Origin: Scatophagus argus
Taxonomy: Eukaryota; Chordata; Actinopteri; Scatophagidae
Assembly: GCF_020382885.2 (NCBI RefSeq)
Contig: NC_058515.1
Span: 11,920,723 to 11,984,722 of the forward strand
Direction of reading: 5' to 3'
DNA: 64,000 nt
In this document: piece after piece, positions 51,878 through 64,000 of the stretch
How positions within the stretch are numbered: position 1 is the first letter of the stretch
How the letters are laid out: every line of letters starts with the position of its first letter
Notes under the pieces: generated by a model
What the model saw: only the letters and a program-made list of their open reading frames with translations
Database searches by the model: none
Told to the model about the DNA's origin: nothing
Program-made: the position numbers and the translations under genes

Positions 51878-52012
51878 ATGACAACTGTCGAAACCCACAT
51901 GACATACAGCAACTCCTACACGATCCACCATGATGAGGCGTATATGACCCAAGAGGAGGACTGGGACAGGGACCTGCTGCTGGATCCTGCCTGGGAGAAG
52001 CAGCAGAGGAAG
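51878..52012 (+). CDS. actn3: Alpha-actinin 3, first coding exon (gene continues past the window)
   Basis: Alpha-actinin cross-links actin filaments at the muscle Z-disc; ACTN3 is the fast-fibre form. This exon encodes 45 residues from ATG at 51878 to the donor GTAGGT at 52013 (phase 0). The N-terminus is variable ([18 protein letters not shown]), followed by the near-invariant family stretch [20 protein letters not shown] and RK. This is exactly where exon 1 ends in other vertebrates, just before the first calponin-homology domain. The next expected exon (starting TFTAWCNSHLRKAG) is not found up to 64000, so intron 1 exceeds about 12 kb. ACTN3 rather than ACTN1, 2 or 4 is inferred from synteny with ccs and rbm14 and from the N-terminal variant; a teleost 'b' paralogue is possible. 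Confidence 0.9.
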
Positions 52013-52837
52013 GTAGGTTCGGATTTAGGGCGGCTTTCGCCTGTGTCCCCGTGCGTAATTACGCACAGATTGACCCGTCCCGTCACATAATCATAGAGTT
52101 GTTTATGATGCATTTTAACATGCCAAATTGTATGATATTGGAAACACTTGTCTCCTTTCATTGTGCAAAGTCTTAAACAGCAGCAAACACGACACTGAGC
52201 ATCTGCGCCTTAGCAGTCCTCGCACCTGGCGCTTCAGTCCTGCTGGAAGCTGTGTGGGCAGATATTTTAGGCTGTGGAACTTTCTCAGTGTTGTCTTTCA
52301 GTTACCCCCGATTGCCTTGCGAAGACTGTCTAAATATAATACGCCCCAGTCTTTCGTCTACATTTGAATCATAACTTAGAAAATGTGCATAAGCTTATCC
52401 GCGTTATAGCAAAATTAAGCCAACATGGAACCACTGACTGCAGAGGGAGGTTTAAGAGAAAGGAGAGATAAACGTTGTCATTTTGATTTAAGTCGGTATA
52501 CCGCTTAGTTTAGGCCTATGGTCTATAGGTCTATGTGTAAGTTAAAATAACAATAAGTTTATATACTAAAAACAGTATTTTACACGAATGCTGAATTTAA
52601 AGCAAGACACTCAGCTCATAGGTGAATAGGGTAGTTTTTTTAGTTAGGTTAATGTATGGGCCCATCAGTATGAAACTTCCCCACTTGATGACATATTGAG
52701 ACAATTATTTCTTTATTAGGTTTTGTGAAATTTTACCTTTGAATATGCAAACCAGGTATTGCTTTGCCTAATTAAATATGTGCCACTTTACACAGAAGTA
52801 AAAACTGACTTAAAATAAACACCTAAATGTGTAGAGC

Positions 52838-52935
52838 TTTTGGGCGGAGCAGTCGTTGCCCTGCCCCTGGACGTCGAGCTTGACAGGTATGTTTAATTGG
52901 CTCTGACGTCATACGCCGCAAACTGAGAGGGAAGC
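52838..52935 (+). promoter_or_regulatory. Promoter-like cluster: GC box, CCAAT, CRE
   Basis: Within 75 bp lie TGGGCGGAGC (GC box, 52841-52850), ATTGG (reverse CCAAT, about 52896-52900) and a perfect palindromic cAMP response element TGACGTCA (52904-52911). The block is GC-rich inside very AT-rich DNA. This is classic TATA-less vertebrate promoter composition, and an ATG in strong context follows 167 bp after the CRE. It could drive a separate gene or an alternative actn3 transcript. Confidence 0.5.
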
Positions 52936-53077
52936 AGCATCTACCAAGGTTAATACAGTTTTATTATTGGTTTAAATGTTTACCTGATAAAAAAAACATT
53001 TTCTTTCGGATGTTTTATTTAAGTGAATATATTTATCATCCTTGCTGGGTTAGCTCATAGGTAGTCCAGTTAACGCC

Positions 53078-54132
53078 ATGGACGCCATGTTGGAAGACCT
53101 TTTTGAAAGACCAAAGTGGCCGATCTGCAACGCGGAAACCCTAGAGACCAAGTTGAAAATGTCTTTCAGGTAGATAAATAACTACGTTTTATAAGCACTA
53201 TGAATTTCTAACTTTTTCTCAGCATCAAACGTCATGATATTAAGGTTTGACAGATAGTATAAGATGCATTCACAGGCCGTTTGACCACACTCGCCATATA
53301 CATGTTCAACGTCTTAAAAAATATTGATGATTTTAACCAATCTCATGTCAGCTCATGCTATTACAATATATAAATATAACTGTTATGGTAAATTCAAAAC
53401 AGATTCTCTTAAAAACGTGGATATGTACACAGTAATATGAATTCAGATTTATACTGGTTAATTTAACGTAAAAACAACTTCCTGTTGGCATGTTTTGTTT
53501 GCTGAACAAGAGTCACATCTTGTAAAAATATTTTTGTTGTTGTATAACAAAAGAGTTCCACGCAGCCCTTCAGATATGTGAAAATGTCTTCAGAACAGAT
53601 TTAAGTGTGGTCAGAAAACATGTGCTTCAAAATACATACTTTTTGTGTTTCAAAAATAAATGTCAGAGGTAAAGTCTTAAAATAAAAACGCTGATTAGTG
53701 TACATTTCAGGAGAGGCAGAAAATGGGAAGCAGCCAACCACAATACCATTCACAGTTTTTTAATTTATTTCTATTTGGTGCAATTTAACAGTTGCTGTCA
53801 GTAGTAAAAATAATCAGATCGTCATTGTATTTAAAGTTGACATGCGTTCATGCCAAATGTGTGATGGTGTGAATGCATCCAGACCAATTTTTTTATACAT
53901 TTTTCTTTGTTATATTCTATTTTGGTGCTGCTGTTCCTAATTTCTCCACAGGGATAACCTTATCTAATTCAACACCTTACTGATAATCTCTTCTATTGTG
54001 GTACATTACAGGATGGAGCAGCCCAACAGCAGCATTTTTGACAGGCATGTTCAGATGCTACTTTGCAGTGAATCTGCAGAATTGTTCTGTCAGGGCAAAA
54101 TGTCTCCCACCTACATAGTCAGAGCACTGTGA
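53078..54132 (+). CDS. Unrecognised candidate gene, first two coding exons
   Basis: I do not recognise this protein. Exon A runs from ATG 53078 (GCCATGG context) to 53169, with donor GTAGAT. Exon B starts at 54012 after TACATTACAG. The junction joins in phase 2 (AG|G). Exon B can end at the stop TGA 54130-54132, giving a 70-residue protein, with AATAAA at 54277-54282. It can instead splice from a weak donor at 54129 to exon 54492-54537, which is also phase-compatible. The peptide begins MDAMLEDLFERPKWPICNAE and later reads LLCSESAELFCQGKMSPTYI. It has no signal peptide or membrane segment and is mixed in composition like a soluble protein. It lies in actn3 intron 1 on the same strand, just after the promoter-like cluster. 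In human 11q13.2 the uncharacterised-looking neighbour C11orf80 (TOP6BL) is one untested candidate. A chance ORF remains possible. Confidence 0.4.
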
Positions 54133-54155
54133 CAGGCTGAGAGACCTCAACAGAT

Positions 54156-54156
<1 letters not shown>

Positions 54157-54228
<72 letters not shown>
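54157..54228. repeat. (TG)n(GA)n compound microsatellite
   Basis: About 26 TG units (54157-54208) run directly into about 10 GA units. It lies 25 bp after the candidate exon B stop codon. Long purine/pyrimidine alternation of this kind is prone to length change. Confidence 0.97.
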
Positions 54229-55509
54229 TGGCAAGGCTGGTAGATATACACCCCGGGTTAGTTTCACAGACCTACAAATAAACATCTTCCTAAAAATACA
54301 TTTCAACTTGCCCGGCTTCAGCTTCCCTCCGTCCATGCCTCATTCTCTTGCTTTCTTTCTGTCTCTCTGTCTTTGCACAAGTCAGGTCGAAGGCTTCCTC
54401 TTGCCACCATTCTTGAAAATATCCCTTTGTGCCTTCTCTCTCTTTTCTCCTTGGTACATGTTGTCTTGTTTTTCTGTCTTTTGTCTATCAGACGAGAAAC
54501 ACTGTTTTCATTTCATGCACCTGTCAATCTTTTGAATGTAAGCCGATATACTAGGCCTTGAAAAACCTTGCACAGCCACAGTCAAGCCCCTCTCTTTAGT
54601 CTTCACCTCTCAGCCTCCTATGGGAGTAGGTCATCATACTCCATTGCTCTCCTCGGCATGTAAAATCTAGCTTAAGGAGCTGATATCAGCCCGTAAATAT
54701 AGCCAGTGCGTCGTTTAGCGATGTAATGAATATGAAAGGAAATCCTTGCAGCACCTGTTCTGTCTCCTATCCTTGAAATTTCAGTGGAAAAAGGCGCTCA
54801 CCACTCGACACAGTAGTAGAGTGTTTGTCAACACACAGTGATGCCGAATCTGATACTGGACATTAGAAGATTGTGTGTGTCTGAATTGTACATTGGTTTA
54901 TATTTCTTATAGAGCAGCACTCTTGCAGATTGCTAGCTAAATGATTCATGGCTTGATTTGGACCAGGAATTTTATGTGATGGGAGCTGGCAAAAAACTGT
55001 TATGCATTGCAACTATCAAAGATTGTGAGATGGGATGTGATACGAATAGACAGAGTGCTGAGATTTGGCTGCATCTTGTCCTGATGATATCCTTTCCTCA
55101 AAGCAGCTGTAATACAGAAATAGGAAGAGCGTGGTTGTCGGACTGATTCAAGAGATGAGGCAAACAGGCCATTTAGGGACAGAGGTAGACGTTTCCATGA
55201 ACTCTCGAAGCTTATTGATGTCAGCCTCAGCCAGATGCTGTGTTGACAGCTCATACTTGATCTTACTCAAGCACATCTTCCAAAGTAGTGAGGGGATCAA
55301 TATCTGTTTAAAGATTTACCCTCACTGCAGAGGACTATGCTTACAAGATTACCTGTAGTGCTGAACATGTGGCTATTAAGTAGAGAAAAAAAGTACTGAG
55401 TTACAGGTAATAGATGTAGGCTGGCGTGTTGTAACTTGCATCCATATGTTGTAGTTTGGCTGTTTGTGTGATGTATTTAAAGTATAATCCTGATTTTAAA
55501 TAAGCGGGG

Positions 55510-55981
55510 ATGCTGTGAAACATAAATAAAGGACGATGTAATCTATTGAAAACAGTGCAAAGGCAATATAGTTAATGTTTTACCTCGGCAACTTCATTGA
55601 CTTTTGTAAAAACATGCTTACTCTGAATTTCAAGTTCAGACAGGAGCATCAAAAGACTGAGAAAGTTGGAACATGCTCAAAAGCACCTGTTCGGAACAAC
55701 CAGCAGGTAAACAGGTTCATTGGTAACAGGTGATAGTATCATCATTGGATATGAAATGGGCATCCTCGAGGGGGTCAGTTGTTCACATGTAAGGAAGGGT
55801 TGCGGTTCACCAACTGGTGAAACACATGATTGTATAAGGGATATCACCACACTGGCTCAGGGAGACTTTGTAAAACTGTTACCAGGAGACACAAATGGTT
55901 TCCAAATTATTGCAAATTATTTTCATTTATGTTTTACACAGCTTCCTAACTTTGTGTTTGGAATTGGGGTTGTAAATGGAA
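55510..55981 (+). mobile_element. Internally deleted Tc1/mariner-type element
   Basis: The sequence follows a common fish element that I know well. In order it has GAAAACAGTGCAAAGGCAAT, TTAATGTTTTACCTCGGCAA, ATCAAAAGACTGAGAAAGTT, GTAAACAGGTTCATTGGTAA, ATCACCACACTGGCTCAGG and TTTTACACAGCTTCCTAACT, and it ends with GGAATTGGGGTTGTA, the complement of the TACAACCCCAATTCC terminus. Most of the transposase is missing: the leader jumps straight into a short mid-ORF segment. It is therefore a non-autonomous, degraded copy. The 5' terminal repeat is weak or lost. Confidence 0.8.
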
Positions 55982-58900
55982 AACACCAACGAAGTTCCCC
56001 ACTATGATTAAAGACATCTTCTGTTTCACATAGTTAGGGAGTTCAGCTGCTAACTGACTAAATGAATGACTGGCTGCCCGACAAAGCAATAACCTATAAA
56101 TACACCTTACATAGGGTTATCAACAGCCTTATTGGGTCAGCTGACCCCTTGGCCACATGTGAATGCTTAGTCTATACATACATACATACTTCCACATAAA
56201 TACAAAAGGCGTCAGGTCTTTTCTCATGTTCAAATTGACGGTTGTCTAATGTAGTGTGAAACTAGTCACCTGGGGTTTTTTCTGTTGTCCTAAACTGTTA
56301 ATTTTACACTTACTGACCAAATTAATGCCATGTAAATTCTAATGATGTTTTTTAAAGCAGACAAAGTCACCAGGTAAATTGTTAAACTCAAGTTCAATCA
56401 TCAGTTAAAATGATGTTTACTGTGAGATTTAAGAAAAGAGTTTCCCAAAATATACTCTTGATATTACAATTTTGACACAATACAATCAAATGCTGTGACA
56501 AATTACTGAATTATTACCCTGTCCCATGTTGACTGAATGTGACTGATGCATCAGGCTGTAATCAGTAATCATTTTACATTTGCTATAAATCTTAAATATT
56601 TTCAGCAGTTTTATTTTTGTTCTGTTCCACAGAGCGAAAGTAAGATGAATGAAGTGTCCGAAAGACTGATGATCATCGCATTCAAGTTTTATAAAGTTAT
56701 ATTCAGTAATGTGATATTTATCCACTCAATCTAATGTAAAGTCCCTTGTGTGAGCGATGAGATCTCGGGGTGCTGCAGAATCTAATCTATTCTTGTCTAA
56801 TCTCATTTTGCACTTTAACAAATTCAGTTCCAGCTCCTACCTGATGTTTAGTGAGACAATAGCAGAACAGTTCATGGGAAGCGTTTTTGCATTGAAGGCT
56901 ATATGTAAACATAGCCTGTAGAATCTATTTCTAAATGTCATGTATGAGTGCTTTCAGGCCCAATAATGTTATTGGAATTTTCAAATGTTCTTCTGAAATG
57001 TCACTGAGTTACACATCAAGCTAATTGTAAAATGGAAAATAACGTGTTCCTTTTGCAATTGGGGACGTGCTGTTGTATAGAAATGCAGCATGTAAGGTTC
57101 CACCTGTTTTCTGAGATGGGATGTATTCAGTCCATGTCTCTTTGGATGAAATTACACGATTTTAATGTAAGCTGATGAAATAAAGGAATTTTTCTATGAA
57201 TGCAAGGGACATTTCAGAGACACCTCACCCTCCTCTCAGTTTTAATTTGCACCTTTAGTGAAAAATGTTTGTAATTCACCGCAATAGACCTGCTCTACTA
57301 ATTCATGCTCGCTGACTGGGCTACAGTATCTAGTCTCAAGATGTACCTTCTTAGATTCCCTCCCATGATTCCCTCTGTCAAGGTCATGTGATCTCAGTGC
57401 GGGAACAGTTACCCACTTGAGCTGCTCGCTGGATGTCTCAGCATATTTTCATTCACCAGACCAGTGGAACACACCGAGACCACCAGGTCTAGAATGTTAC
57501 AGAGTAGTTAAGATGTCTCTGTTCACATGTTTGAGGCAAATGGAGTTGGACATTGAAACACAAAATGTTTCTCCAGTCTTTCAAAGTTTATTCGAACGTA
57601 ATAAACGCTAATTAATTGTAATAGTAATGGAGTTCATTTGTGCAGTGTGCTGTATCTGTGTTGTGCGATTCATGTAGAGAGTAGGTGTACGAGGGCTAAA
57701 CGTAAGTGGAGAGGTGAGAGAACTTGTAGTCAGATCAAATAGCAGTTGCTATTCCAGAAGCTGTGTCCATGTAGGGAGGCTTCTATAAACTGCTTTAGTG
57801 CAGTCACAGGAGCCCTGGAAGGGCTGAGGAGTATATGTGTGTGTGTGTGCGTGTGTGTGTGTGCGCGCACATGCCCGCATATGTGTGACATATTCTTCAT
57901 ACGCTGTGTTTTATTGACATGAAAGTGTGTTACTGCTGAGTTTCATGGGAGGGTTCTTATGAGGACTGAGACACTGTCTGGGCTACAAGAAAAGTTCTTG
58001 CAGAGTGTGGTAATGGCGAAAGCAGACACATGATACGACCACTGTGTCAGAAGTGGAAATGATGACTGATGAGCTGTGAGAGCTGCCATCTTAATCTGAT
58101 CACTGCAATCCTGTGGGTCTATAAATAGAATAAGAGGTTGGATAAGTTAAAGAAAATTGCATAGTTGACAGTGATGCTACTTTGTGCAGCTAAACTCAAG
58201 TTTTAGTTATTATCCACCAGGTTCATCGCTGGTGCAGAAAATGGAGACTTGTGTTTATGAGGAAGTAGAAAGCCACAAACTGCCAAGCTTGTGACCTCAG
58301 TAGCAAATAATACACCCAAGCTACATGGCCAAACACCTACAAAATGTCACCTCAGGTCCTAATGGTGTCTGACTCATTCAAGTTCACTGTTCAGTCTGCT
58401 TTAGTAATGAGACAAAGTGAACAGTAAACCTGTCCATGAAACTGAAACGCATGATGTTAGGGCTGAATGCTGGCTGCATGCAGTTGATATTTATAGGTGG
58501 CAGGACTTACAGTCATCAGTTGGAAGTCTGCTGAGATGATGGGTCTCTTATAATAGTACTGAGGTCATGAAGATATCATTATGTACTTTATAATGGCTTA
58601 AAAACCTGCGGTTGCAAAGTATTCTACCAGAGCATTACTAGATCCAGTTCACAATATCAGCAGTGTTATTAAGTGCCACTAAGCCTTTAAACATGCCACT
58701 GTTCTCTTTTGTGCAGTCACCGAATGGAGGACACGGTTATCATCTGAAAGTGAAAGATGCTGATCAGCTGTTACTTCGGATTTGCTTTAGGTACAAACAT
58801 GGAACATGGATACTAACATTCACTTCCTGAATGACGAGGCACTCAGCAGCAGTCACATGTGATCAGACTTGTGACACGTCGCTTTCACAAAGCACAAATA

Positions 58901-61900
58901 ACTAAATGAAATCTGAGTTGTAGGATCATCTGACTAGAGCAGCAAATACGTTTTTTTTGTGGTTCTCTACTGTAGGCAGAAGTAAAACCATAAGGTTGAC
59001 AGTGGTTTGCTCTTCTGCTGAGATATGTAGCAGGCTTACATTGGTTTCACACCTAGTCATCATAGTCATGGGTTCCTGTTGAGATGGAATTAGCTGACTC
59101 TAGATCTGCCTGGACAGTTTTGCCTCTTATTTCAGAGAAAGAACTTGCCTTCTGAAATTAGACACAACCCTCCTCCTCTTTCTCCTCCTTCTCCTCCTCC
59201 TCCTCCCCAACCCGTCCTCCTCCTCAGGCCACTACCATAAATCCTCCACAACCACTTACGCCAATTTATATCTGTCATGTCAGTCTTCACGGTCCAGAGC
59301 TCATTAAAAGACAAAGACTCTGCGTGCTGCCGCCGCCAACCATGAATCTGTACGTTCACCTTTATTCTCTGCCATTGATCGTGCAGTCAGTCAATTCATC
59401 TGTTGACTCGTGTAACAAGAAAGAAGGTGAGAGCAGCGTTAGAGTGAACAATGAAAGATGAGGATATTGCACTTGTGTGTGTGTGCACAGTGCAAGCAGA
59501 AAAATCAGGGTTATCATGTAAAGCCTCATTGACATCAGCATAAAAATGACTTTTAACGTATCTAGTTTCTCATGTCATTATACATAACGGTATACCAAAA
59601 ATCACCAAACTTGTATGTTCTTGTATTTACCATCAAATACACAGTTACTTTTCTTTCATGGCTCTAGCGATAGCAAGTTTCACCTGACTTTTCCTCAGCT
59701 TCACCAAGAGTTTAGTGATAACTAGCTAATCTTAGCATGCTAACATGCAAAATTAAAATGGTGGCAAAGAATTATCCGTCATCATATGCGGCTACAGTCT
59801 CTCTCATCCATCAGTACTACCACACGATTTTAAATCATCTGCCCTCAAATTAGGCTCTGTAGCGTGCATGGTGAACCGAAATGACACCATGTAAAGGAAA
59901 CAAAATGTCACTTCATTCACTGTGACTCCAATAAATGAGTAGTTGTTTCCTCTATATAATATCTTTCACTGCCTTGTCTTTCCTGTTCATTCTCATTTTT
60001 TGCTGTCAATAAATCCAAATTTCTGGAAGCTGTGCCACCGTGTTCCTGCTCAGCGAGTCCTGTCAGAATTTTTTGATGCTTCTGAAAAGTGAACACCTGC
60101 ACACACACACACACACTCACAGAAACACACACAGAAACAGCTCGTTGTGAGGTTTTGGCTGGTATTTCTGGCAGGCATCATCATTCTGGTGGCACAGCAA
60201 CCTGGAACCCCGTAGCAGCAGAACACAATGTAAGGCAGCATAATGGAGCGGAGCAGGACACAATGTTTCCCTGCACTGAGCCGAAGCAATTAATATGATG
60301 ATGCAGACAGATGGTTGTGTCAAAACAAGTGATTGACTGAACCAGGTTAGCCATCCGTTTCCCTTATGTTGTTCAGCTGAGGGTAGAAAACAAATGGAGT
60401 ACCTGGATGTTTTGCAGGATTGTCAGGCACAGTACCTGTCTCCAAGCGGCACAAGTTGTTTTGTTTATGTCGTGGCCTTATTTCTTAGAGTGTGTGTTTG
60501 TGCAGCTTGTGCTGTGCTTGCTTGTGTGCCGTGAATCAAACTTAATTGATTCACATTTTAAATGCTGCAGATGATATTTTAGGGCAGGGATTTCTGTGTA
60601 AACACAGCGAGGCATTGTGGATACATGTTACAGAAAGGAGCTTAATGCTATTTTCCGCTTGTACAAAACGGCTCCTTAAATCTTTAAAACATTAGCTTTG
60701 TTCTTGCGGGTGCTGTGGGTGGAGGACTGTTGTCTTTCATCACCTGCTACACCTGTTCTCTCACCGGCTGAAATCCCTCGTGCCTACAGTATATCTCACT
60801 GGCATCTGGCACAGGGCTGATGCTCATACACACACACTTTGACTAGAGGAGGTGCGCTAGGCCTTTTATCCTCTAAACACGGACATAAATCCATGGGTTT
60901 GGAATCAGGCCTTGCGTTGGAGGCCGGCAGCAGCGGCCCAGTTGTCAGCAGGGGCCCTGGGATATTAACCTGTTAATCCTTCATAGAGAAGCGGTGGAAA
61001 GCAAGTCTGATGAATTGATGTTGGAGTTGCAGCTCAGCCTGCTGAAAATGTGACTTGAAGCTGCTGTTCACGTTCACTAAGATGTTGATTTGATACAGTT
61101 AGCTTACTGTATTGTCTGAGCTGAAAGACTGACTCTCACTTTGCAAGGTTTCCTGCTGCTTAAACAAGATTACATGTTTCCTTTATAATATCCTCAGCTG
61201 ATGCAAATTGAATCATCCTTATACCTCAGTCAGTTAACTTTCGTGCTTGTGCAGTGTTGTATTTTTTATTTTTTTTAAATTAACCTGATGATCTTTGGAT
61301 GTGGTTTCTCCTGTTAAAGGTGAAGTGGATCTTTGTCAGTGTGGCAGTTTTAAGGCTAATTTTCACTGATCTTAAGGTTCTTCTGTTTCATCTTCATTGT
61401 TCCTCTTTGCAGAATCTGTACTTGTGTATGTTTATGGGCTGTGAGTGATTTTCCTCCCTGGCACAAAGTGCTAAAACTATTCAATATTTACTATAAAACA
61501 GAATAAAGAGAGAAAAGTCAGGGAAAGAAAACATACTGTTGTGTTGGCACAAGGTTTATTTCTTCACCAGGTTGTAATCCACTGACTATATTTGACTCAT
61601 AACTATATGTAGAAAACCACAATGTATTTAAATCTTTTTGTAAGATAATATATCAGTTTCCACAGATGTGGGCCTTAATGTATATAATACAAAGTGGTTT
61701 GGATTTCTACTGCAGATTTGCATGTTAAAGTGAATATGAATAAAATCATCTGCAGCAACAGATGTGACGTAACCAAATCTATTTGTAGAGTGTAACAGGA
61801 AGTTGATCGGAAGTTACTCGCTCAGTTTCTTGTCCTATGTGTAATAGTTGTTTAGACGTTATGGAGGCGGGGGGGGGGATTAGTGGTGAGTCTGTGGGGC

Positions 61901-64000
61901 AGGAGAGTTCAGGTTAGCCTATTAGAGGCCGGATGGGAGGATCAACCCTTGGCTCTTATGTCATTTTCCCAAAGTGTCCCTGTGGCACCCAAGTTCAGGG
62001 CTCCAGATCTGTTTGAGGGGGGCGTATTTAAAGAGGGGAGGAAGGGGGGTGCCGGTGGGGGTGCTTCTAAGTATCGGCTCCACCTGTTGTGTGTTGTAAC
62101 TCCTCTCCCTCCTTGATGGTCCTGTCACTTTATCCACTGTTAAAACTTTAGTGGGGGAATTTAGGGCAGTTTGTTGTTTACAAGAACCCACTGATGGGGG
62201 AAAGTGATGTCGGACATGAAGTCATTTAGGAAAACAAAACAAAACTGACTTATACAGAATATGTTTTTCATTGTTATTGAGTTTGTTTAAATTAAAACAG
62301 CTGTGATGTGCGTAGGGTATCAGTTAGTGATTTTGTTTATTTATTCTTTCTGGGTCCTTCCTAAACTCATTCAACATATTTTAAATGTCCCCATCCCAGG
62401 TTATGTTCTTTTTAATGCATATTATTTTGAATGTGGGGAAAAATCACCAGCTGAGACACCTGAAATGTTTTTCTTTCAGGAAGTCCTGGGAGATACAAGA
62501 GAATGACATTCAGCACTCAGTGTGCATTTTGTTTGCTAACATTCACCTTCATGACAAGTAGAGGCTTTTAAATTTTCCAGAAAGTCACATGCAGTGTAAA
62601 CTATCTTGTTTATTTCTGTTGTCATATTGCCACATGCTCTGATATGACAAGTGTTGATGTGAATGTTGTTTGTCCACTCAAAGCTGATACGCCTTTGACG
62701 TCTGGTTGAATCTGTCAGTGGTTGAAGACTTGCGTAAGGGCTGTCACAGTGTTGGTTTTCCATGTTTTTGATCTGTGCAAATCTAGAAAAATGTCATGTC
62801 AGCAGTTGCTGAAAGTGTTGTTTTTTTCTTAATATGAACTGTACTTGACACCTGCGTTTGAGCATTTTCAACACACAGGTGAATCTTTATTCTCTGTGTC
62901 TGATGTTTGAGTTTGTAACTGATGTTAGCAGTGCACTCAAAGAGCAGACAGCAGAGCTCGTCAGTTGATGGTTTCACTCCATCGGCACTGACAGATGAGC
63001 ACATTATGTTTTTGTTTTTTTGTTTTTTTCCCTTCTGTAATCTGCTGACAGATGAACACAGCCTGTTACACTTCTTACATTGTTCGCTTTGTTCGGTTCA
63101 TAACGTCCTGCTGGGTCTCTCAGAGTGGTTGCAAGCCAGCCAACAATTTAAATTACGCTAAATGAGTGAGATAATTTGCAGCATTATATGTGGATGTTGG
63201 GGGGCGGGGGTGTTCAGGTTTTTCTTCCAGTGTATGTAGAGGATGTCGTGATTTTTCATTTCGGATTTGGATGTTTCATGTTGGAATTTGTTTCCTGGCG
63301 CTTAAAATGACTGAGATGAGCAGGCATCATAGGAGCCCTTCGTGTGTTGTGTGTGTTTTTATTAACTGCTGACCTGTGGTTTGTTGACAAAGGGAGCTGC
63401 AGTCTTTTCACTGTGGGGGAAGGGTGAACGCTTCTTTCTCTGTGCACATGCTTATTACTGTCAGACAGGTGGACTGAAGTGGCAGCGGTCCAAAATCATG
63501 GAGCTGCTACTACAATGTGGCTTCTGTTTATGGCTCAAGGCTATAACAGATTTGTGTGTGTGTGTGTGTGTGTGTTGAATGCAGGTTTGTGGTTTCAGAT
63601 GAATCTAAAATTATGCTGATTTATTTTTCAATATCACACAATATCAGACATTTTTTTTTTGTTTTTACGCGTTTGTGCTCTGATTTGGTCCAAGTCAGTT
63701 TGCGTGCGTCCTTGTGCATCACAAACGTTGTGACCTTGTAAACAAAAGAGCAGTGTTTTTATGTGCTGCTATTATTGTGTACACTGTGAGTGCATGTGAG
63801 TGGGGAGTGATTTGTTTATGTGGAGAGAGAGAGAGAGAGAGTGTGTGTGTGTGTGAGAAAGAGAGAGAGAGAGCATGACCTGACCTCTGAACAGGTGTGT
63901 GACAAAGGTATCTGTAGGACAGACCTTTTCTGCAGACTATTTTTACACTGGCAGTGAGACATAAATACCTGTCAAATTAAGATAAGACACACATACTGTG

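Larger units (their letters stand above)
54133..64000. other. Remainder of actn3 intron 1: mostly non-coding, possible small exons
   Basis: No actn3 exon is found. Apart from the microsatellites and the Tc1-type element, four short segments have good splice-like borders and open frames: 54492-54537, 56606-56639, 58717-58790 and 62480-62519 (see findings). Simple repeats include GT tracts near 57836-57860 and 63551-63575, a (CCT)n-like tract near 59168-59225, a CA tract near 60099-60116, and mixed GA/GT tracts at 63815-63872. A G-run occurs at 61869-61878. Nothing else is recognisable. Confidence 0.5.

Noticed and set aside
54058..54535. Open frames spanning the (TG)n(GA)n microsatellite
   Set aside because: The long runs of His-Thr or Cys-Val come from the dinucleotide repeat.
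1..64000. CRISPR arrays, bacterial operons or phage genes
   Set aside because: The window is vertebrate nuclear DNA with spliced genes; no spaced direct repeats other than microsatellites.

Overview
The window reads as a ray-finned fish (teleost) nuclear chromosome. Genes are split by GT-AG introns, intergenic DNA is AT-rich with long (GT/CA)n microsatellites, and degenerate Tc1/mariner and LINE pieces resemble common fish repeats. There are no operons, ribosome binding sites or prokaryotic features. Protein similarities were judged from memory of the families; no search was run.

Layout. (1) 1-28000: gal3st3 on the minus strand (coding exons 4588-5839 and 6895-6977), flanked by about 4.6 kb of presumed 3' UTR/intergenic DNA and a long non-coding stretch upstream. 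A GC-rich, promoter-like block lies at 28030-29060. (2) 29150-35400: repeat-rich, with LINE tails, a Tc1-type transposase remnant and a perfect hairpin. (3) 35513-39166: ccs, the copper chaperone for Cu/Zn superoxide dismutase, complete in 8 exons. An in-frame upstream ATG adds a leader that resembles a mitochondrial targeting sequence. (4) About 41200-47420: an rbm14-type RNA-binding protein gene with a non-coding first exon, three coding exons and a long 3' UTR. (5) 51878-52012: first coding exon of an alpha-actinin gene (actn3); the rest lies beyond the window. (6) 52838-64000: formally actn3 intron 1. It holds a promoter-like cluster (GC box, CCAAT, perfect CRE) followed by splice-compatible coding exons that I do not recognise, plus a Tc1/mariner-derived element.

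The set gal3st3 / ccs / rbm14 / actn3 matches human chromosome 11q13.1-q13.2, where GAL3ST3, CCS, RBM14 and ACTN3 are neighbours. This supports orthology and explains why genes of unrelated function sit together: a Golgi sulfotransferase, a copper chaperone, a nuclear RNA-binding coactivator and a muscle Z-disc protein.

Most interesting leads: the unrecognised multi-exon reading frame with its own promoter inside actn3 intron 1; the leader upstream of ccs; and two in-frame acceptors 21 nt apart in rbm14, together with a possible truncated isoform.
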